From Trochalopteron elliotii (Eukaryota > Chordata > Aves > Passeriformes > Leiothrichidae): a stretch of 64,000 nucleotides of DNA. The notes under the pieces were generated by a model. That model was not told where the DNA came from, ran no database searches, and worked only from the letters and a program-made list of their open reading frames with translations. Position numbers and translations under genes: made by a program. The stretch covers positions 2,572,777 through 2,636,776 of the forward strand of contig JANPWX010000010.1 of the NCBI GenBank assembly GCA_024734555.1, read 5' to 3'. Positions 47,112-59,990 of this stretch are shown here, piece after piece; the stretch's first letter is position 1, and each line of letters starts with the position of its first letter.

Positions 47112-47462
47112 TGTTATGTAACCCCCGGGTGCTGTCAGTTGCATCCGGGCCTCTCCCTGCATCTGGAAAGTTCCAGGGAGAGCGTCATGCGATCAGCCGG
47201 GATCCGGGCTGTTCCCTCTTTCCTCCCAAGAATTGGTCACTTGGGAAGTCCCTCATTCCCAGAGCCACTCCCAGATCCTTCCCTATTGGTTCTTTCCCTA
47301 ACCCATCCCCTTGTTCCTCCCCCCAATAAAAGCTGTGGTCACAGGGCCAGTCTATGCTCTGCTGAGGCAAACTCCCTGAGGTGAGGTTGCACCCTGTGGG
47401 TCTCCAATAAACTCAGTGGCAGACCCTCTGCAGTGTCCTCCTTTTTTCCCTTGCCTTCATCA
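47112..47462 (+). mobile_element. Solo LTR, GC-rich
   Basis: TGTTATGTAAC start and TTCATCA end, 351 bp. It has a TATA-like ccaataaaagct at about 47323 and AATAAACTC at about 47406, spaced as promoter and polyadenylation signal. The flanks catta (47107-47111) and cattt (47463-47467) match at 4 of 5 positions. Confidence 0.72.
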
Positions 47463-48034
47463 CATTTCACTTGTGGTTAACCAAGGATCCACAGGATCCA
47501 CAAGGTGTGTCTGCACACTGAACTGTACCTAGCTTGTCGCTGGTGCCAGGGCTGGCCGAGGCAGGTGAAGTGGACACTGACATTGCGACAGCTCTTGGCC
47601 CAATGAGATCAGCAAGAGGCTTTGAGTTACACTCTCCAAGCCAAATCAATGCTTCCATGCTGGCACTGAGCCAATTACTGTCAGGAGGGTATGGAAAATT
47701 CAAGGTAAATTTCCTAAAATGTCTAGAGATACACTGAAACTCTCTCTTTATACAGAGATCCTCACTTGGGGGTGGGGGATGCTTTACTACATTTGCCTTC
47801 AAGGCAAGAAGTCCCAAATACACTGATGGTTCTTGTACTGCCCTTGTCTTTCATATTAATGGGTAAGCCTTACTGTGGGAACAGCAGTTCTTCCTCTACA
47901 GAACAAGTGAATAAAATGATTACCCACTCATTTACTACCTGAATTAATATGTTACTGCCTCCAGAATTATAAGGTTGAAAGACGAAATGATTTATTAAAA
48001 ATATGGATATTGATTTAATACCAATATCCAACTA
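47463..48034. other. Unrecognised stretch
   Basis: Nothing recognisable was seen. Confidence 0.5.
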
Positions 48035-48560
48035 TGACGGACAAAGACTCTCTAACAGTTTAAAGTTAGAAAGTGTATGTTTATTACGACGCCGGGCAGC
48101 ATGCGGGATAGCTCCCAAATACATGCGTGCAATTTACAGATGATCACAGGGTCTTTTTATGTACAGGAATATTGAATACCCAAAACACAAATACATATTC
48201 ATATCTCTGGTACATCCGATTCCCCGCTTCGTATGGTAATTAGCCAAAAAGCCATTAAGCATGTGTAGTTTGTTCTTTGAAATGGGTTGATGGTCCTTTT
48301 TATGGGGCAGGGTCTCAAAATGATGAAGTAAATGGGTCTTCCTCACTTTGACTTTTTAACCTTTTAGTGTTACGTGACAACTGAATCCTGTTTTTCCAGG
48401 GCTCTTTGATTTATGATTGTATTGTATTCTTGGAGTCTATTGATTAGTCAGAATACGTAAACAGGCCTCATGATTTATCGGTTCCTTAAATCCGGCTATT
48501 GTTAGTAGAGGGAAGTTTGTCTATCTTACTTCAGCAATATTTAGTTTAACTAAAGTCTTT
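48035..48560 (-). mobile_element. LTR candidate, minus strand
   Basis: On the minus strand a CpG-containing segment (gcatgctgcccggcgtcg) is followed by AATAAACATAC at about 48079-48085 and 45 bp to a GTCCGTCA end at 48035. The upstream edge is not clear; 48560 is a guess from composition. Confidence 0.5.
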
Positions 48561-48957
48561 AATTCTTAAAAACTAATGTCTCAGAAACCCAAGAAATGGT
48601 TCTTCCTCTTGATTTAGTACATATCAGAAACATCAGAATGGCACCCATCACACAAAACTGACTTCCTCAAACACTGTAAATACAAAATCTTTACACCAGC
48701 TTCTGTCTGATCACTAGAATAATAAAGGGAAGTGGCAAGAGTTCCCTCCCTGCTACTGTTAAAAAACATAATATTAAACATATGTATCTTTGGAGAACTG
48801 TTCATGTTTCATCCTTGAAACCCAAGCAACAATGCTATTTTCTATGGTGAGATTAGGTAGGCATTGAGGAAATGTGAAGTGCCAGGAAATTAATGAAGAG
48901 TTTGTTTTAATAGATTTATTGTTACCTGCAGACACAGTCTAAGCAAACATTTCTTTC
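48561..48957. other. Unrecognised stretch
   Basis: Nothing recognisable was seen. Confidence 0.5.
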
Positions 48958-48962
48958 AGCAA

Positions 48963-49629
48963 TGTCCTGCTTTGGGAAGACAGGTATCTGCCAGGGAAAG
49001 CTGGAATTTCCCTTGGAATGGAGAATGTAAACCACTCCCCCACACACTTTTTTCCAATTATAAATTTGCAGTTAGAAGCTTTTAGGCAAAGATTTGGGAA
49101 TAAGAATAGCAGTTCTTCCCTATTATGTGAAATGAATGGGCAAGGAGACTCGCTCCTTTTTAATGCCTTTATTAAGATCAGCTCTAGGTGGGGGGCTCGA
49201 GGGGTTGCACACACCGACACTGCTCCCAATGGACGACGCAGGGGAGGAGACGTTCAGCTCTTCCACACAGCCGAGCTGGGGCTTCCTTCTCATAGGAGTC
49301 CCTGGAAAATCCACTGGTTCCTTGGAAAGTCTGGGGGAGTCCTGTGTATGGGATACTTTTGAAGTTATGGTGACAAGATGGAACCCAGGTCTGATTGGTG
49401 TGAGGTTGTCCGTGGTTCTGCTGACTTAGAGTGGTTATTTTTAGTTTTTGGTTTGTGTTGGCTCATTGTTTTTTTAGAGGTTTTATGTCCCAGTCATGTT
49501 CCATGAGTAGTTGAGGTTTTTTTCATTTGCATGTCGGATGGTGCCATTGGTTGCCTGGTGGTTGCTATGGCAGGAGTGGCAGCAAGGGCAGTTACAAAGA
49601 AAGAGGTTTCAGGTAATTAACATTTGACA
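48963..49629 (-). mobile_element. ERVL-like LTR, minus strand, related to family X at its 3' end
   Basis: The minus-strand 3' end (CTTTCCCTGGCAGATACCTG, then TCTTCCCAAAGCAGGACA) closely matches the ends of 35374-36122 and 60546-61263, as does the text upstream (tttacattctccattccaag). AATAAAGGC lies at about 49167. The proposed 5' edge at 49629 (TGTCAAATG) gives flanks agcaa and ggcaa (4 of 5), but the U3 portion does not resemble family X. It is a different subfamily or a compound element. Confidence 0.6.
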
Positions 49630-51342
49630 GGCAAAACATTTAGGGAAGGTGTTTCTAATTACCATAACAATCAGTCTGAGCTAAACGACAGAGAAAAGCC
49701 TCACCAGAGGCAAGGCAAAACTGAACTCAGAAATTGTCATTTTGTTTCTTACAGTATGTATAACAAAGCAAACAAAAACAACTACAGCATTAATAACAAA
49801 AAAGTACCAAGGACCTTGAGGGCCTTGCTTCACAAAAACCCAGGGAAGGATAGCCTCGGTGCCCCTGCAAGATCCTCAGAGCACCAAGCTGGAAACAGTG
49901 GAAAAGTCCCGGGCTGGTAGCTGAATGGCAGGATGTCCCGGCAGGGCAGGGGGATGCAGGGTGACACTGTAGCAAAAAGAGCAGTGCCGAAGAAGCCGTG
50001 ACGGCAGGGCAGGGCTGGCCCAGCTCCAGCAGGGCAGGTGGAGACGCTCATAATTCCAGGGCAGGCGAGCAGATGATGGTAGATTTCCCAGGGCCAGACT
50101 TTCTGGTGACAGTGAACTCCTCTCGCAGCAACCAGCAATCCCGCTGTTCTCTCTCCCCAAACGCTGAAAAAAACAGAGACTGGAGCTGCCTCCAGCTCCG
50201 TCCTTTACCTGCCCCAAAACTCGTGTTATCTCCCGCTATCTCCCCCTCTGAGCTTTGGCCACCTCTTCGTTTTGGTCAAGTACTCTTAAGTACTCAACAC
50301 TTAGTCTCCTTAGTGACTTATGGGGAAAAGAATTCTTTAGAGTAAAAAAAAAAAAGGAACAAACCTAACCCCCAACAAGCAATAAAGTTAATAGCAGCCT
50401 TTCCAGCTGCTGTAAAGACTGCTTTTGTGACATCTCTGTGGATAGCTTTCTGCTCCATGATAGTTTGGTGAACTGACACTCACACAAGAACAAAGGAAAC
50501 TGATGGTTTTAATTTTAATCTCCACACTCTACAGAGATGAGGAGTTTCCTCACAAATTCATGGCATAATTGAGAGGCTATATCAAACAAAATGTGATTGC
50601 TAGACAGAGAGCCTAACTCCCCACCATTTCAGAGATCCAGGAGGCAGAACCTGCAGTGGCTGGTCCCTATCAAGGTGCACAGCTCTCTGATGCAACCTGG
50701 GAAGTGTCTGCAAGGGGGCACAGGCCAGGAGCTCTGCAGAGCTTGGTGTAATTTTGCCACCTGGTAGATATTTACTCATAAAAAGTGACGTACGAGTTTA
50801 TTAAGGATGTTCAAGGACAATGAGAAACACTTGAAGAATTAGGAATTTTTTTGCCACATATTTTGTGAGATAACCACTGGCTATTCCAAAGTTGTCCCTC
50901 CCCTCCCTCTGATTTTCTCTCATTTTTGTCAGTAGCACTATTTACATCAGAAATACAGAAGCATGAAAAAAATAAAATCACTGAACTTTTCCTTCCCTAT
51001 ACTTGCTGGGGAGGGAGCATAATTCATTCTACCTTCTGGGTCTTAGAGGCTGTGGAGAGTGTTGGCAAGTGATTCACCTTCCAGCTAGAGATTTTTCTGT
51101 CCATTTGAATGACTAGGCTGCTCTAATGGGGAATCATTTAATTCTGTGTTTTCCTCTCCCTCCCCCAGGATTTTTACACACATTCCCAAAACCACATATC
51201 TTTGTGTAAATACATGCTTACATACAAAGCTGATCTTGTTTCTGTGGCACTAAAGCAAAAAGTTTCTGTTCTGTATCAGAAAATAAAACCCAGCAAGCAG
51301 TTATAGGTCAAAAGCTAAATGAATGTGTTGCTATGTCAGTGT
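49630..51342. other. Unrecognised stretch, GC-rich around 49850-50260
   Basis: The GC-rich part (49850-50260) carries open frames on both strands of up to 115 codons without domain character. It may be LTR-derived, but no ends were found. The rest is plain AT-rich DNA. Confidence 0.4.
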
Positions 51343-51347
51343 GTAAA

Positions 51348-51895
51348 TGTTAAAAAGTTGGCTTTTCACAAGGTGTGTAATATGAATAATAACATTGTAT
51401 TAAGAATATAAGGTTTTTTATTTCTGCTATTAGTAACGAAAACTAGGCACAGTGGTAGTAGTTGATATAGTGTGCTTAAACTGTCTGTTTGGTCAGGATA
51501 ACATCCAGTGAACATGTAGAGAAGACCCTGCTATTGATACACCAACTATCAACATCTACCACTTGAAGAAAGTATGGACCAAGCCCCAACCTGGAGGTGA
51601 TAATGAAGACACAGCCAAGAAACATGCATGCTCTAAAGGCGGACCCGAGGAGGGACCGTGCAAAACAGTTCCAGGAGTATGGAAAATAGTTTTTAGAAAG
51701 AAATGAATATTCAACAGACCGATGCAATAGAAAGGATATTTAAAGACTGTCTCTGATGCAGCAAGATGTGGACTTGGCTGAATGCCAAGTCACTTGGCCA
51801 GCCCTACCTTGCTTTTTTCCTATCTCCTAATTGTCTTACTTTCTATTAAACTTATCTCTTAAATTCTACATAGAAAGTGAACCTCATTTTTCACA
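51348..51895 (+). mobile_element. Solo LTR of the class I provirus family, 5-bp TSD
   Basis: A 548-bp block starts TGTTAAAAAGTTGGC and ends TTTTTCACA, with perfect gtaaa duplications at 51343-51347 and 51896-51900. It aligns end to end with the 5' LTR at 20968-21521, including long identical runs. This copy fixes the LTR ends for the whole family. Confidence 0.93.
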
Positions 51896-51900
51896 GTAAA

Positions 51901-53034
51901 TAAGAGTCTTAATGTGTACCAGAGCCAAACTGTGTGTGGCTCAAAGACTCCAGAAACACAAGTGTGGGCCTACAGGATATGACTGGTATCAAACTCTAAT
52001 AAAGAGTCAGGTTTAAAAACCATTTCTTGCCATTTTGAAACAGGGACTGGAAACTTAATAGCTTCATCAATCTGGAGTTCTTGTAGTTATAGAGGTGTCA
52101 GAGAACCACCACAATTTATAGATACCTACATGAATACCCACATACCTATAGCCAATTTCATTGCTGTCACAACAGTAGATTGCAGTGGATGTCAACCAGA
52201 GTTACAGGGAACGCTAGGAATGATTCTTGAAGCTGGCATAACTCCTGGTGGTTTAAAGATTATTTTTTATCACATACTTGATAAAATCTTTTTCTCTGCA
52301 CTGAAACAGACAAAAGAGATTTTGCTTTTCTTGTCTTTCACTTCAAATTTCAAGAACTGCAGATCTCTTAACAAGGCATATTTCCCAGTAAGACACAGGG
52401 AGAGATGACAAGAATACTCCCCTGATCTAACTGGCATTATAGGTATAAATCCATAACAAACCCACAAACATCCTCTATCATTTGAGAATAACCTGCAGCC
52501 TAACCTACCTGCAACTTCAGAAGATGTGTGGCTCCACCAGTCCTGCATCATCTTCTAGCCCCAAATGTCTTTCCAAGGAGCCAAAAGCTGAATTCACATG
52601 AGGACTGATACTTAAAACAAGTGAAACACACCACCTGTGTTTAGAGTACACATTTTATCTAGGAACCATCTGCAGGCAATTAAGAGAACAACGTGTCTTC
52701 AGAAGGTCACTCATCTAACTTACCAGCTCTCTAACAGCTAGTGTGTAGTAGGTGGTTTTCTCTTTAGGAGCCGTTTCAGATAGCCTAAACAAAGCATATT
52801 TTAAAAGAGATGTGCCAATACCTTCTATTGCTATGACGGTCAATAAATTTCATATTTATCTACCTTAAAGATAATAACAACACCAAGACTAAACAACAAC
52901 AACAACAACAACTAACAACAAAAAGACTAAAAAAACCCTGGACTAAAAAAGCAGAATAAAAAAGTCCAAGTAGAAAAAATCCCAGACCCTGAAAAGTTAG
53001 GTCATGCTTCCGGTTCAGATAATCTTTTTTATGT
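51901..53034. other. Unrecognised stretch with (CAA)n
   Basis: A CAA trinucleotide run lies at 52893-52920. No gene was recognised. Confidence 0.5.
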
Positions 53035-53039
53035 AGGCA

Positions 53040-53689
53040 TGTCCTGGGGTGACTTTATGATGCTTGTATCCTCAGTCACCTGTTCTGTTTATGATGGATA
53101 TTAAGTTCTGCACCTTTTAGATTGGTTCTGTGAGCAAAGGGACAGAGAAGCGCAATTTGTTTTCAGAAACTGCACTTGCTCCCCTGCATTTTTCCCTCTC
53201 TTCGTGAGTGTTGTCTGTAGCACGGACAGCAGGAGAGAGCTCTCCTTTGCTTTTTAGTTAGTTTTTTTAGCTAGCTGAGGCAGAGAAGTTCCTCAGACTG
53301 TGGCTTTTGTTTTTCTTGGAACTAATTGGCCCTGCTCGGAACTGAAAACCCAGAAAAACACCTGGAGCTCATGCCTGTGGCCCACCGGGGCCCAGGACAC
53401 AGCATTTTCCAGCACTGGAGGGACTGGTAAGAGACTGAGCAAGCCAAGCTACACCCCACAGAAAGGACTTTCTGAATTTCCCATCTCTCCAGAACATTGA
53501 GAAGTTTTATTGTTTAATATTATTCATTTTTTTATGCTTGTGAATGCTGTGCTTGTTAAATAAACAGTTTTTTCCACTTTTCTCCAAGGAAATTTTTTCC
53601 CAAACCAGTTGGGGGAGGGGCCACTTGAATCTGCTTCCTAGAGGCACCCCTTTGGAGATTTCCTCCCAAACTTGCCCTAAACCAGGACA
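53040..53689 (+). mobile_element. Solo LTR, ERVL-like (family Y)
   Basis: A 650-bp block starts TGTCCTGG and ends CCAGGACA, an 8-bp terminal inverted repeat, flanked by aggca and tggca (4 of 5). AATAAACAG lies at about 53562, followed by accagttgggggagggg. The same family occurs on the minus strand at 57406-58741. Confidence 0.85.
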
Positions 53690-53694
53690 TGGCA

Positions 53695-56600
53695 GTATTG
53701 CTGTCTTTCAAGCAAAGTATTTAAGTCAAAGAACACTGACAGGATAGGTTGTCAGGCATATGATACACATAATCACTTCTATGGCCTGGTTTCTCTTTCC
53801 ATCAATACAGTTCAGGAAACATGACAGATGTAGGTTTTGTTTGTTTCTTTGTTTGTTTTCATGGCACCAGGGTGAGGGTAAGTTGCTGCCTTTATGAAGA
53901 TCGTTTCAGTGGCCTTAAAAAAAACACACACAAGAGCAAGGTCTCAAATTGAGAATGGCTTGAACAAAAGGCAGGAACCAATTATTCTGCTACCAAGTAT
54001 CAAATTGTGGTTTTGGTATCATACATCCCCAGATACTTTTAACTTCAAATTTTGTGGAAAACTTCATACGAAGAAGTGAAACTAAAATATTTGTTTGATC
54101 AGTGTGTAGAGATAGAGATATAGAGATATAGAGATACAGAGATATATAGGTATAGAGAAAGATACGTGACCACCGTAGTGATGAACAGGCTGAGGAGGTG
54201 AAGAGGAGCCAAACCTCATCGTTGAGCCCTGGTGCTGGCAGGACCAAGCCTCGTGAGAGTTCAACATCCAAAACAGGAGCAAGGAAGCTCTTGCAGGAGA
54301 ATGTGGAAATTGAGCAGTGAGATTTCTCCCAAGGAAGATGAGGATCCAGTTGTGCAAATGGTAGAGAGCTGTATGCTGAGGAAACAGGAGGTTCTGCACA
54401 CCCTGAGATTCAGACTGGCACTACCCAAAATCTGCATCAGTATTCCAACATTCAGCATTGGCCACAACTGATGGGAAGCCAGCAAAAAAACACCACATAT
54501 GCTGTCTGTAGTCAGAGATGACAAATAATAAAGAAAATTAAATTTTTAATTAAATCTGTGGCTGGATTGAAGAAAGATTCACATTTCTCTTCAATATTTT
54601 ATAGAAGTGCTCATATCTCAAGAGCCCTTTGAGTTGTTTGAAGACTTTTCATGGATCTTTCTATAGCTTCTCCTATTAAACATTAATAATCCCAACTCTG
54701 GCTACATGTGAGCACAAGAATACAAACCAACTGACAAAAGATTTTCACGGGTGGGAGCTGTACTGATTTTTTTCTTACTGAAATTGGGATTTAGGGGCAA
54801 ATGCTGACTATTAGACTAAAGAAAAGCTGGAAGTGTTTAGGAAATAGGATGCTTTATTTAATCATGAAACAGCCAAGAAAGAGCCAGTGTTATTTTACAA
54901 TACTTTATCCCAGAATTCACAGAAATGCAGTTTTTAAGATGGATGCCTTCTTCTGCTATAAATGTGAAAGCTTATTCAGAAAAGGGGCTGCGTTTTTTAT
55001 TTTAAAGAAACTATACAAATCAAAGGCTGGCCATAAGAGCTCTCGATTCCTTGGGCTGTTTTTTTAAAACAAGGTTTATAGTATAAAGCAAAAATACAAA
55101 AATACCTATGTTTTGAGAACAGCTTCAGAGAAGACAGAGAACACCAGGATGACTTCTAATATTTTTCCTTCTTTATATGTCTTCAAAAATGTAGTAAAGA
55201 AAATCTCTTGTAAAGATATCCTATATAAATTCTCTTTCTTGAGCAGCCAAAGGAACCATTTTGTGTCATAACTTTCCAGGTTTTCAACATTCCTTATTAA
55301 GTAAAGGAGAGATATTTACCATGATCCTACTCTTTTAAGTTCCAAATAATTTGTTTATCACATAATCATTTCTGGCTGAAAAAAAAATAGGTGTTGAAAT
55401 TAAATAATTTTGAATATAGCATAGTGAACATAAATGAACACTTTCATTACTAGCTGACACAATGGATTGTGTCTCTGAGTATAATCTGGGTATTAGACAT
55501 ATATGCTTGCTCACCATCAGGCCTATAATAAGTTAAGCTGCTTAATATTATTAGCTTCTAAAATGGAGTTTCCTGAAACAGAGAAGACAGGAGAAAATGA
55601 GGAAATGAAGTTTTTTTTACTACTGAATACTACAAATCCTGTGTGTCATTTTGGCTGTGAGAATCTGAGTTTTGTCTTGTTTTAATTTATGGCACAAAAC
55701 GGAAGTCACATAAACACTGTCCTTCTCTTCAGATAACAGTTCAAGTGACAGAGTTTAAGAACTTCAGGTCTAGATCTAGTTTATGGGAAAATAGTTAACA
55801 CAGTACATCAGCTCCACCAGAGGCATTGTACAAGAGGCTGAAGACTGTCAGAGTCAAGGTTCCTGAGTTGCTCTAATCAGGTCTATGTCTTCTGGATCCA
55901 CAGAGATAAATCTGAGACCTGGCTTTTAGACCTGGTTTAATGTGAACCAGGATCTTGTTTTCTGCCTGCCTTTCCATAGAGAGGTTAATAGCCTGGCTGT
56001 CCCTGTGTCCCCAAGAAAGCAATCTTCTCTTCACAAAAAGACTGACAAATTATAGTGAAAGGTTCATCTTGATGAAATTTCAGAGAGTCCACACATGAAA
56101 TTTCTTTAATGCAAAGAAAACTAAAAGACTTTCAGGACCAATAAACAGGGGAAAACAAAACAAACCCACAAAAAAACCAAAAGGAACATTGTTAACTATA
56201 GTCACTTCCAGTGGCAGCACTGGTATTAATGTTGCCAAAACATGAAACTGTAGTCATTAAAAAGCTGCAAACATTTCAGTGCAGGCAATGCCCAATTCAG
56301 ATGAGTTTTTAGTGGTTTAACCTTCATGCAGCATAAACATACAACTAAACCATTAAGTGATGTTCAGGTTAATGAGGATCTACGAGAAGAGGAAGTTGGC
56401 TTCTTTCCTAGTTTTATGGGGAAGATAGCCTTTGGCATGGAAAGAATGGGGCAGACCTGCACTGGGAAGAGATTTAGCTGTGGAGACGTCAGCTGAGCCA
56501 TGCAGATCAGGGACGAGGAAGGACATTTTGTCTTTTCTTGAAGACAACAGATAAAACTAGCAGGAACACAAACTTGAGGAATCCCAGGAAAGAAAGATTT

Positions 56601-57400
56601 ATGCAAATATAAGCCATGTTTTACTTGAATTCACTCCCTGCTTAAACTGTATGAAGAATTATGCCAATTAAATAGAATACACTGTAAGGCAGAACTTTCC
56701 TGTCACCATCTTTTATTTGGGGTCTGCTTGTGCAGGAGCATTTCAGGTACTTGCACACGTTAAAAAAATGTTGTTTATGTATTCTTTATTCCAGTCTCAG
56801 CAATCTTCAGTTGAAGACAAATGGGAGGTCAAGGATACATGGATGCATAATGATCACACACTTCCAGGAAGGCATCAACTTTATTGCTTTTTCTGGGGAA
56901 GGCAGAAAACAAACCTTTATTTTTACTAAGCCAGATATAGTTATTGTGGTTCTGTTTGTACAGTTTTATTGGAGATTCTTTTGAAAATCTCAATAGGAAG
57001 GAGAAGAAAAGATGGCCTTTCACCAAAAGCTAGGAGAACCTGAAAAAACCTGCATAAAAAGGAATGCATTGTTCAAGAGAAGTCTGCAAGCTGGGCTCCC
57101 ACCTCTTTGAGCCTAATTTGGTTGCAGAGAAAAATAGTGGTACTTGAGAACTCAAAAGAGTTCAGCTGATTACAGCAGTTCTGCCCACCTTCCACCATTT
57201 CAGACTTCTTAGCAAGAACAGTCTCTTTAGAAATGAGCTCCCGTGGGAGCTATGACAACCTGCATGGCCAAGTGACCTATGTGCCCTGCCTGTGGGTGGG
57301 ACACACCTCAGCAGCATTACCTCCCTCCAACCTCTCCTCCCCACCAAGCAGCTGAGATCTGCTCCTTGAACATCCTCACACTTGCAACCACTTTGGCTGT
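53695..57400. other. Long unrecognised AT-rich stretch
   Basis: Contains a GAGATA-type microsatellite at about 54107-54155. No gene or known repeat was recognised in the remainder. Confidence 0.5.
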
Positions 57401-57735
57401 GACCTTGTCCTGGTTTAAGACAAATTTGTGAGGAAATGTCCAAAAGGTGTCTCCTCTGAAAAGGCAGATTCTGTCCAGCCCCTCCCCCAACTGGTTCAAG
57501 AAAGATTTCCTTGGAGAAAGTAGAAAAAATCTGTTTATTTTACAAGAGGAAAATAAATGAATGATGTTAAAGAATAAAACCTCTCACTGTTCTGAAGAGA
57601 CGGCAAATTCAGAGAGGCCTTCTGTGGTTCAGAGAGCCCTTCTGTGGGTGTGGCTCAGTCTTGCTCGGTCTGTCTGGGGCTTAGGCCTCTGGGCCTGGTG
57701 TGCAGCTTTGGAGGGAGGTGGGAAGCGGCGGGGGA

Positions 57736-57757
57736 CGGGGGGGGGGGGGGGGGGGCG
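57736..57757. repeat. Poly-G run inside the family Y LTR
   Basis: A run of about 20 Gs in a GC-rich part of the LTR. The homopolymer length is likely uncertain in the assembly. Confidence 0.9.
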
Positions 57758-58057
57758 GCAGGGGTCCCAGGCAATTGTCCTGGTGTTCTGGACCAGAGAA
57801 AAGCTGAACAGTTCCAAAAGAAGAAGCCACAGTCCTTGGAAAACTTTTCTTGCCTTACCTAATGAGGAAAACCAGCAAAAAAAGTGAAGGAAAACTCCCT
57901 ATCTTTCTCTGCAGAGCCAAGAACTCAGAGAGCACCGAGAGAGCCTTATTTCTGTTTTTTAAAAAAGAAGCAGTTGCAGTGGTGTCAGCGTCTCTTTGCC
58001 TCAGCCAGCCCTGGCACCATGGCAAGAAAGGGCATGGCTTGGTAGCTGAATGAACCT

Positions 58058-58522
58058 TGCCGATCCCGCGCGTTCTTGTTTGCCCACAAAAGTGAAGCGA
58101 CGACAGCAGGAAAGAAGGAGAGAGTCTGCTCAGGGTTCAACCACTGGCTTTATTCATCCACTCAGGGTGTCTGCCTCAGCAGAGACCCCTTGCCAGTCGG
58201 AGCCCCAAGCAGAAAAAGAGGCAGAGCACCTGAAAGTAACACCTTATATTCGGGGGACGAACTTGGGAATGGGTTTAACTGAGGACAAATCAGGGATCAT
58301 GTGGGTATGGCTCTGCAGGTAAATGACACATATTACAACAAATCAATAACATAGGCGGGGAGACAGCCAGAGTCTTGTCCAATCACTCGATGCCCTCCCT
58401 GGAACATTCTAGACTTTTGGGAGAGGCTTAAAAGTGATAGACAAGAACCAGGGGCTGTATAATTTACACATAACGAGGTTGGGGTAAAACCAAGAAGGGT
58501 TAAACATGGGTGACATGGGACA
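58058..58522 (-). mobile_element. LTR nested in the family Y LTR
   Basis: Minus strand: TGTCCCATGTCACCC start at 58522, AATAAAGCC at about 58152 and a GATCGGCA end at 58058, 465 bp. The flanks aacct (58053-58057) and aacca (58523-58527) match at 4 of 5. An alternative 5' edge is TGTGGAAATTCC at about 58631, directly after a purine-rich run resembling a polypurine tract; this would make it about 574 bp. Confidence 0.65.
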
Positions 58523-58746
58523 AACCATTACAACTTATAAAAAAGAATATAAAACAAGGAACAAATACATACATAAAACTGATAAAATCAAACCCACACC
58601 ACTACAAGCAGTGAAAGGAATTTCCACATCCTCCCCTACCCCCCTTGCTTTCGGATCTAGTCTTAAAGGCACAGAACTCAATATCCAGCCTAAACAGACA
58701 GTGAGGGACAAAATACAGCATCATAAAGTCACACTAGGACAGGTCT

Positions 58747-59990
58747 TGACACAACTGTGGGATATATTCATTGTGCTAATCCTGCATGCGTTCAGGCATA
58801 TCCTGGTCCCCTCTACAATAATCCCTGTACATTGTGGTATATAATTCAGTGAATCCTGAAAAGCAGGATCAAGACATTTTGATGTATGGAAAAAGGTCTT
58901 AAGAAAAAATCATCCACGTTAAATAGTCTCACATTTAGAGACTCATAACCATGTGAGACACCAGTCAGGTCTGGACTTTAGCTGACTACCTTCTTTGAAG
59001 GAAGATGAACTTTAGCCTCTGTCAGAGTTCTCATATTCTCCCCTGCTTCTGTTCTCCAGACCATGAAGAAATGAGTTCCTGCAGGTTCAAATGGAGACAG
59101 AAAAAGAATCTAGAGGCCTTTCCCCCCACTTTTGTGCTGGTGTCCTCAGACTTCCTGGTGATTTAAGCCAACACAGTCATGTGGCAAAAAATTTTACAGT
59201 GCAAATACACAGTTACAAAGTAATACCCAGCTAATGAGTGTGAATATGCCACAAAATACGGTTTTACTATTCTTTGCCCTGACATAATTTTTGCAGAATG
59301 CTTTGGCTCTAAAGGAAGATTATAGACAATATTAAGATAAAACAACAACAAAATTAAAATAATGCTGCTGAACTAGAGAAAGGAGGAAAAAAATTGCATG
59401 AGTAGGATTGTTAAGGTGAAGCAAAACGAGGATATCTCTGGTTGCCCTTCAAGAGAGTACCCTCCAAAATGCCCACAGAGCTGTACTGTCTTTTGTTTAA
59501 ACCACTTATCTCTGCCCTGAATAGTAATTTATTCCCGGATTGGCTGAAATATTAAGTCCCTGGTGTTGCCACTATGATGTTTAGGCAGAGCATACTGCAA
59601 ATACAGAACAACTGCTTTTGTGTGCAGGTCTGAGTGTCAGAAGTGCTGAGGAGGGTTTTATGAGAGGCACACAACTGTAATCAATCTAGAGTGAGGCAGA
59701 GGACAGCTCACAGGTCTGTGACAGGGCTTCCTTCACCTGGCCCAGGGAGCTGACCCATGAATCAGCCTTGCTGGTGATGTGTTTCCTTAGGCTATGAGCT
59801 CTACTCAGCTTTTCACCAGGAGAGTCTCTTTCAACTCCAATATTCACATTTTTCATTTTGCTTTGCATGAGCAGCCTACACAAGCCTTTCTAGACCCAGG
59901 CCCTCCTGATCTTCTAACATTCCTTTGGGTGAGAAATGTCCATCCTAGAGGGAGTGTCTTGGGGCGAAAGACAAAGCTTTAGGAGAGCGT
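58747..59990. other. Unrecognised stretch
   Basis: Nothing recognisable was seen. Confidence 0.5.

Larger units (their letters stand above)
57406..58741 (-). mobile_element. ERVL-like LTR (family Y), minus strand, interrupted by another LTR
   Basis: Minus strand: the start TGTCCTAGTGTGACTTTATG at 58741 matches the family Y start at 53040 (TGTCCTGGGGTGACTTTATG). The end CCAGGACA at 57406 and the preceding ccagttgggggaggggc and AATAAACAG match the family Y end. Middle cues (gactgtggctt, ttggaact) also correspond. The 1336-bp span is about twice family Y length because a second LTR lies inside (58058-58522 or more) and a poly-C/G run has expanded. The outer flanks (gacct, ggtct) fit at 3 of 5. 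Confidence 0.8.

Noticed and set aside
57736..57757. Poly-G run as a retroviral polypurine tract
   Set aside because: It lies within the body of an LTR, not directly before an LTR start, and the homopolymer is more likely slippage.
58506..58844. A 112-codon plus-strand frame
   Set aside because: It overlaps the family Y and nested LTRs on the opposite strand and shows no domain.
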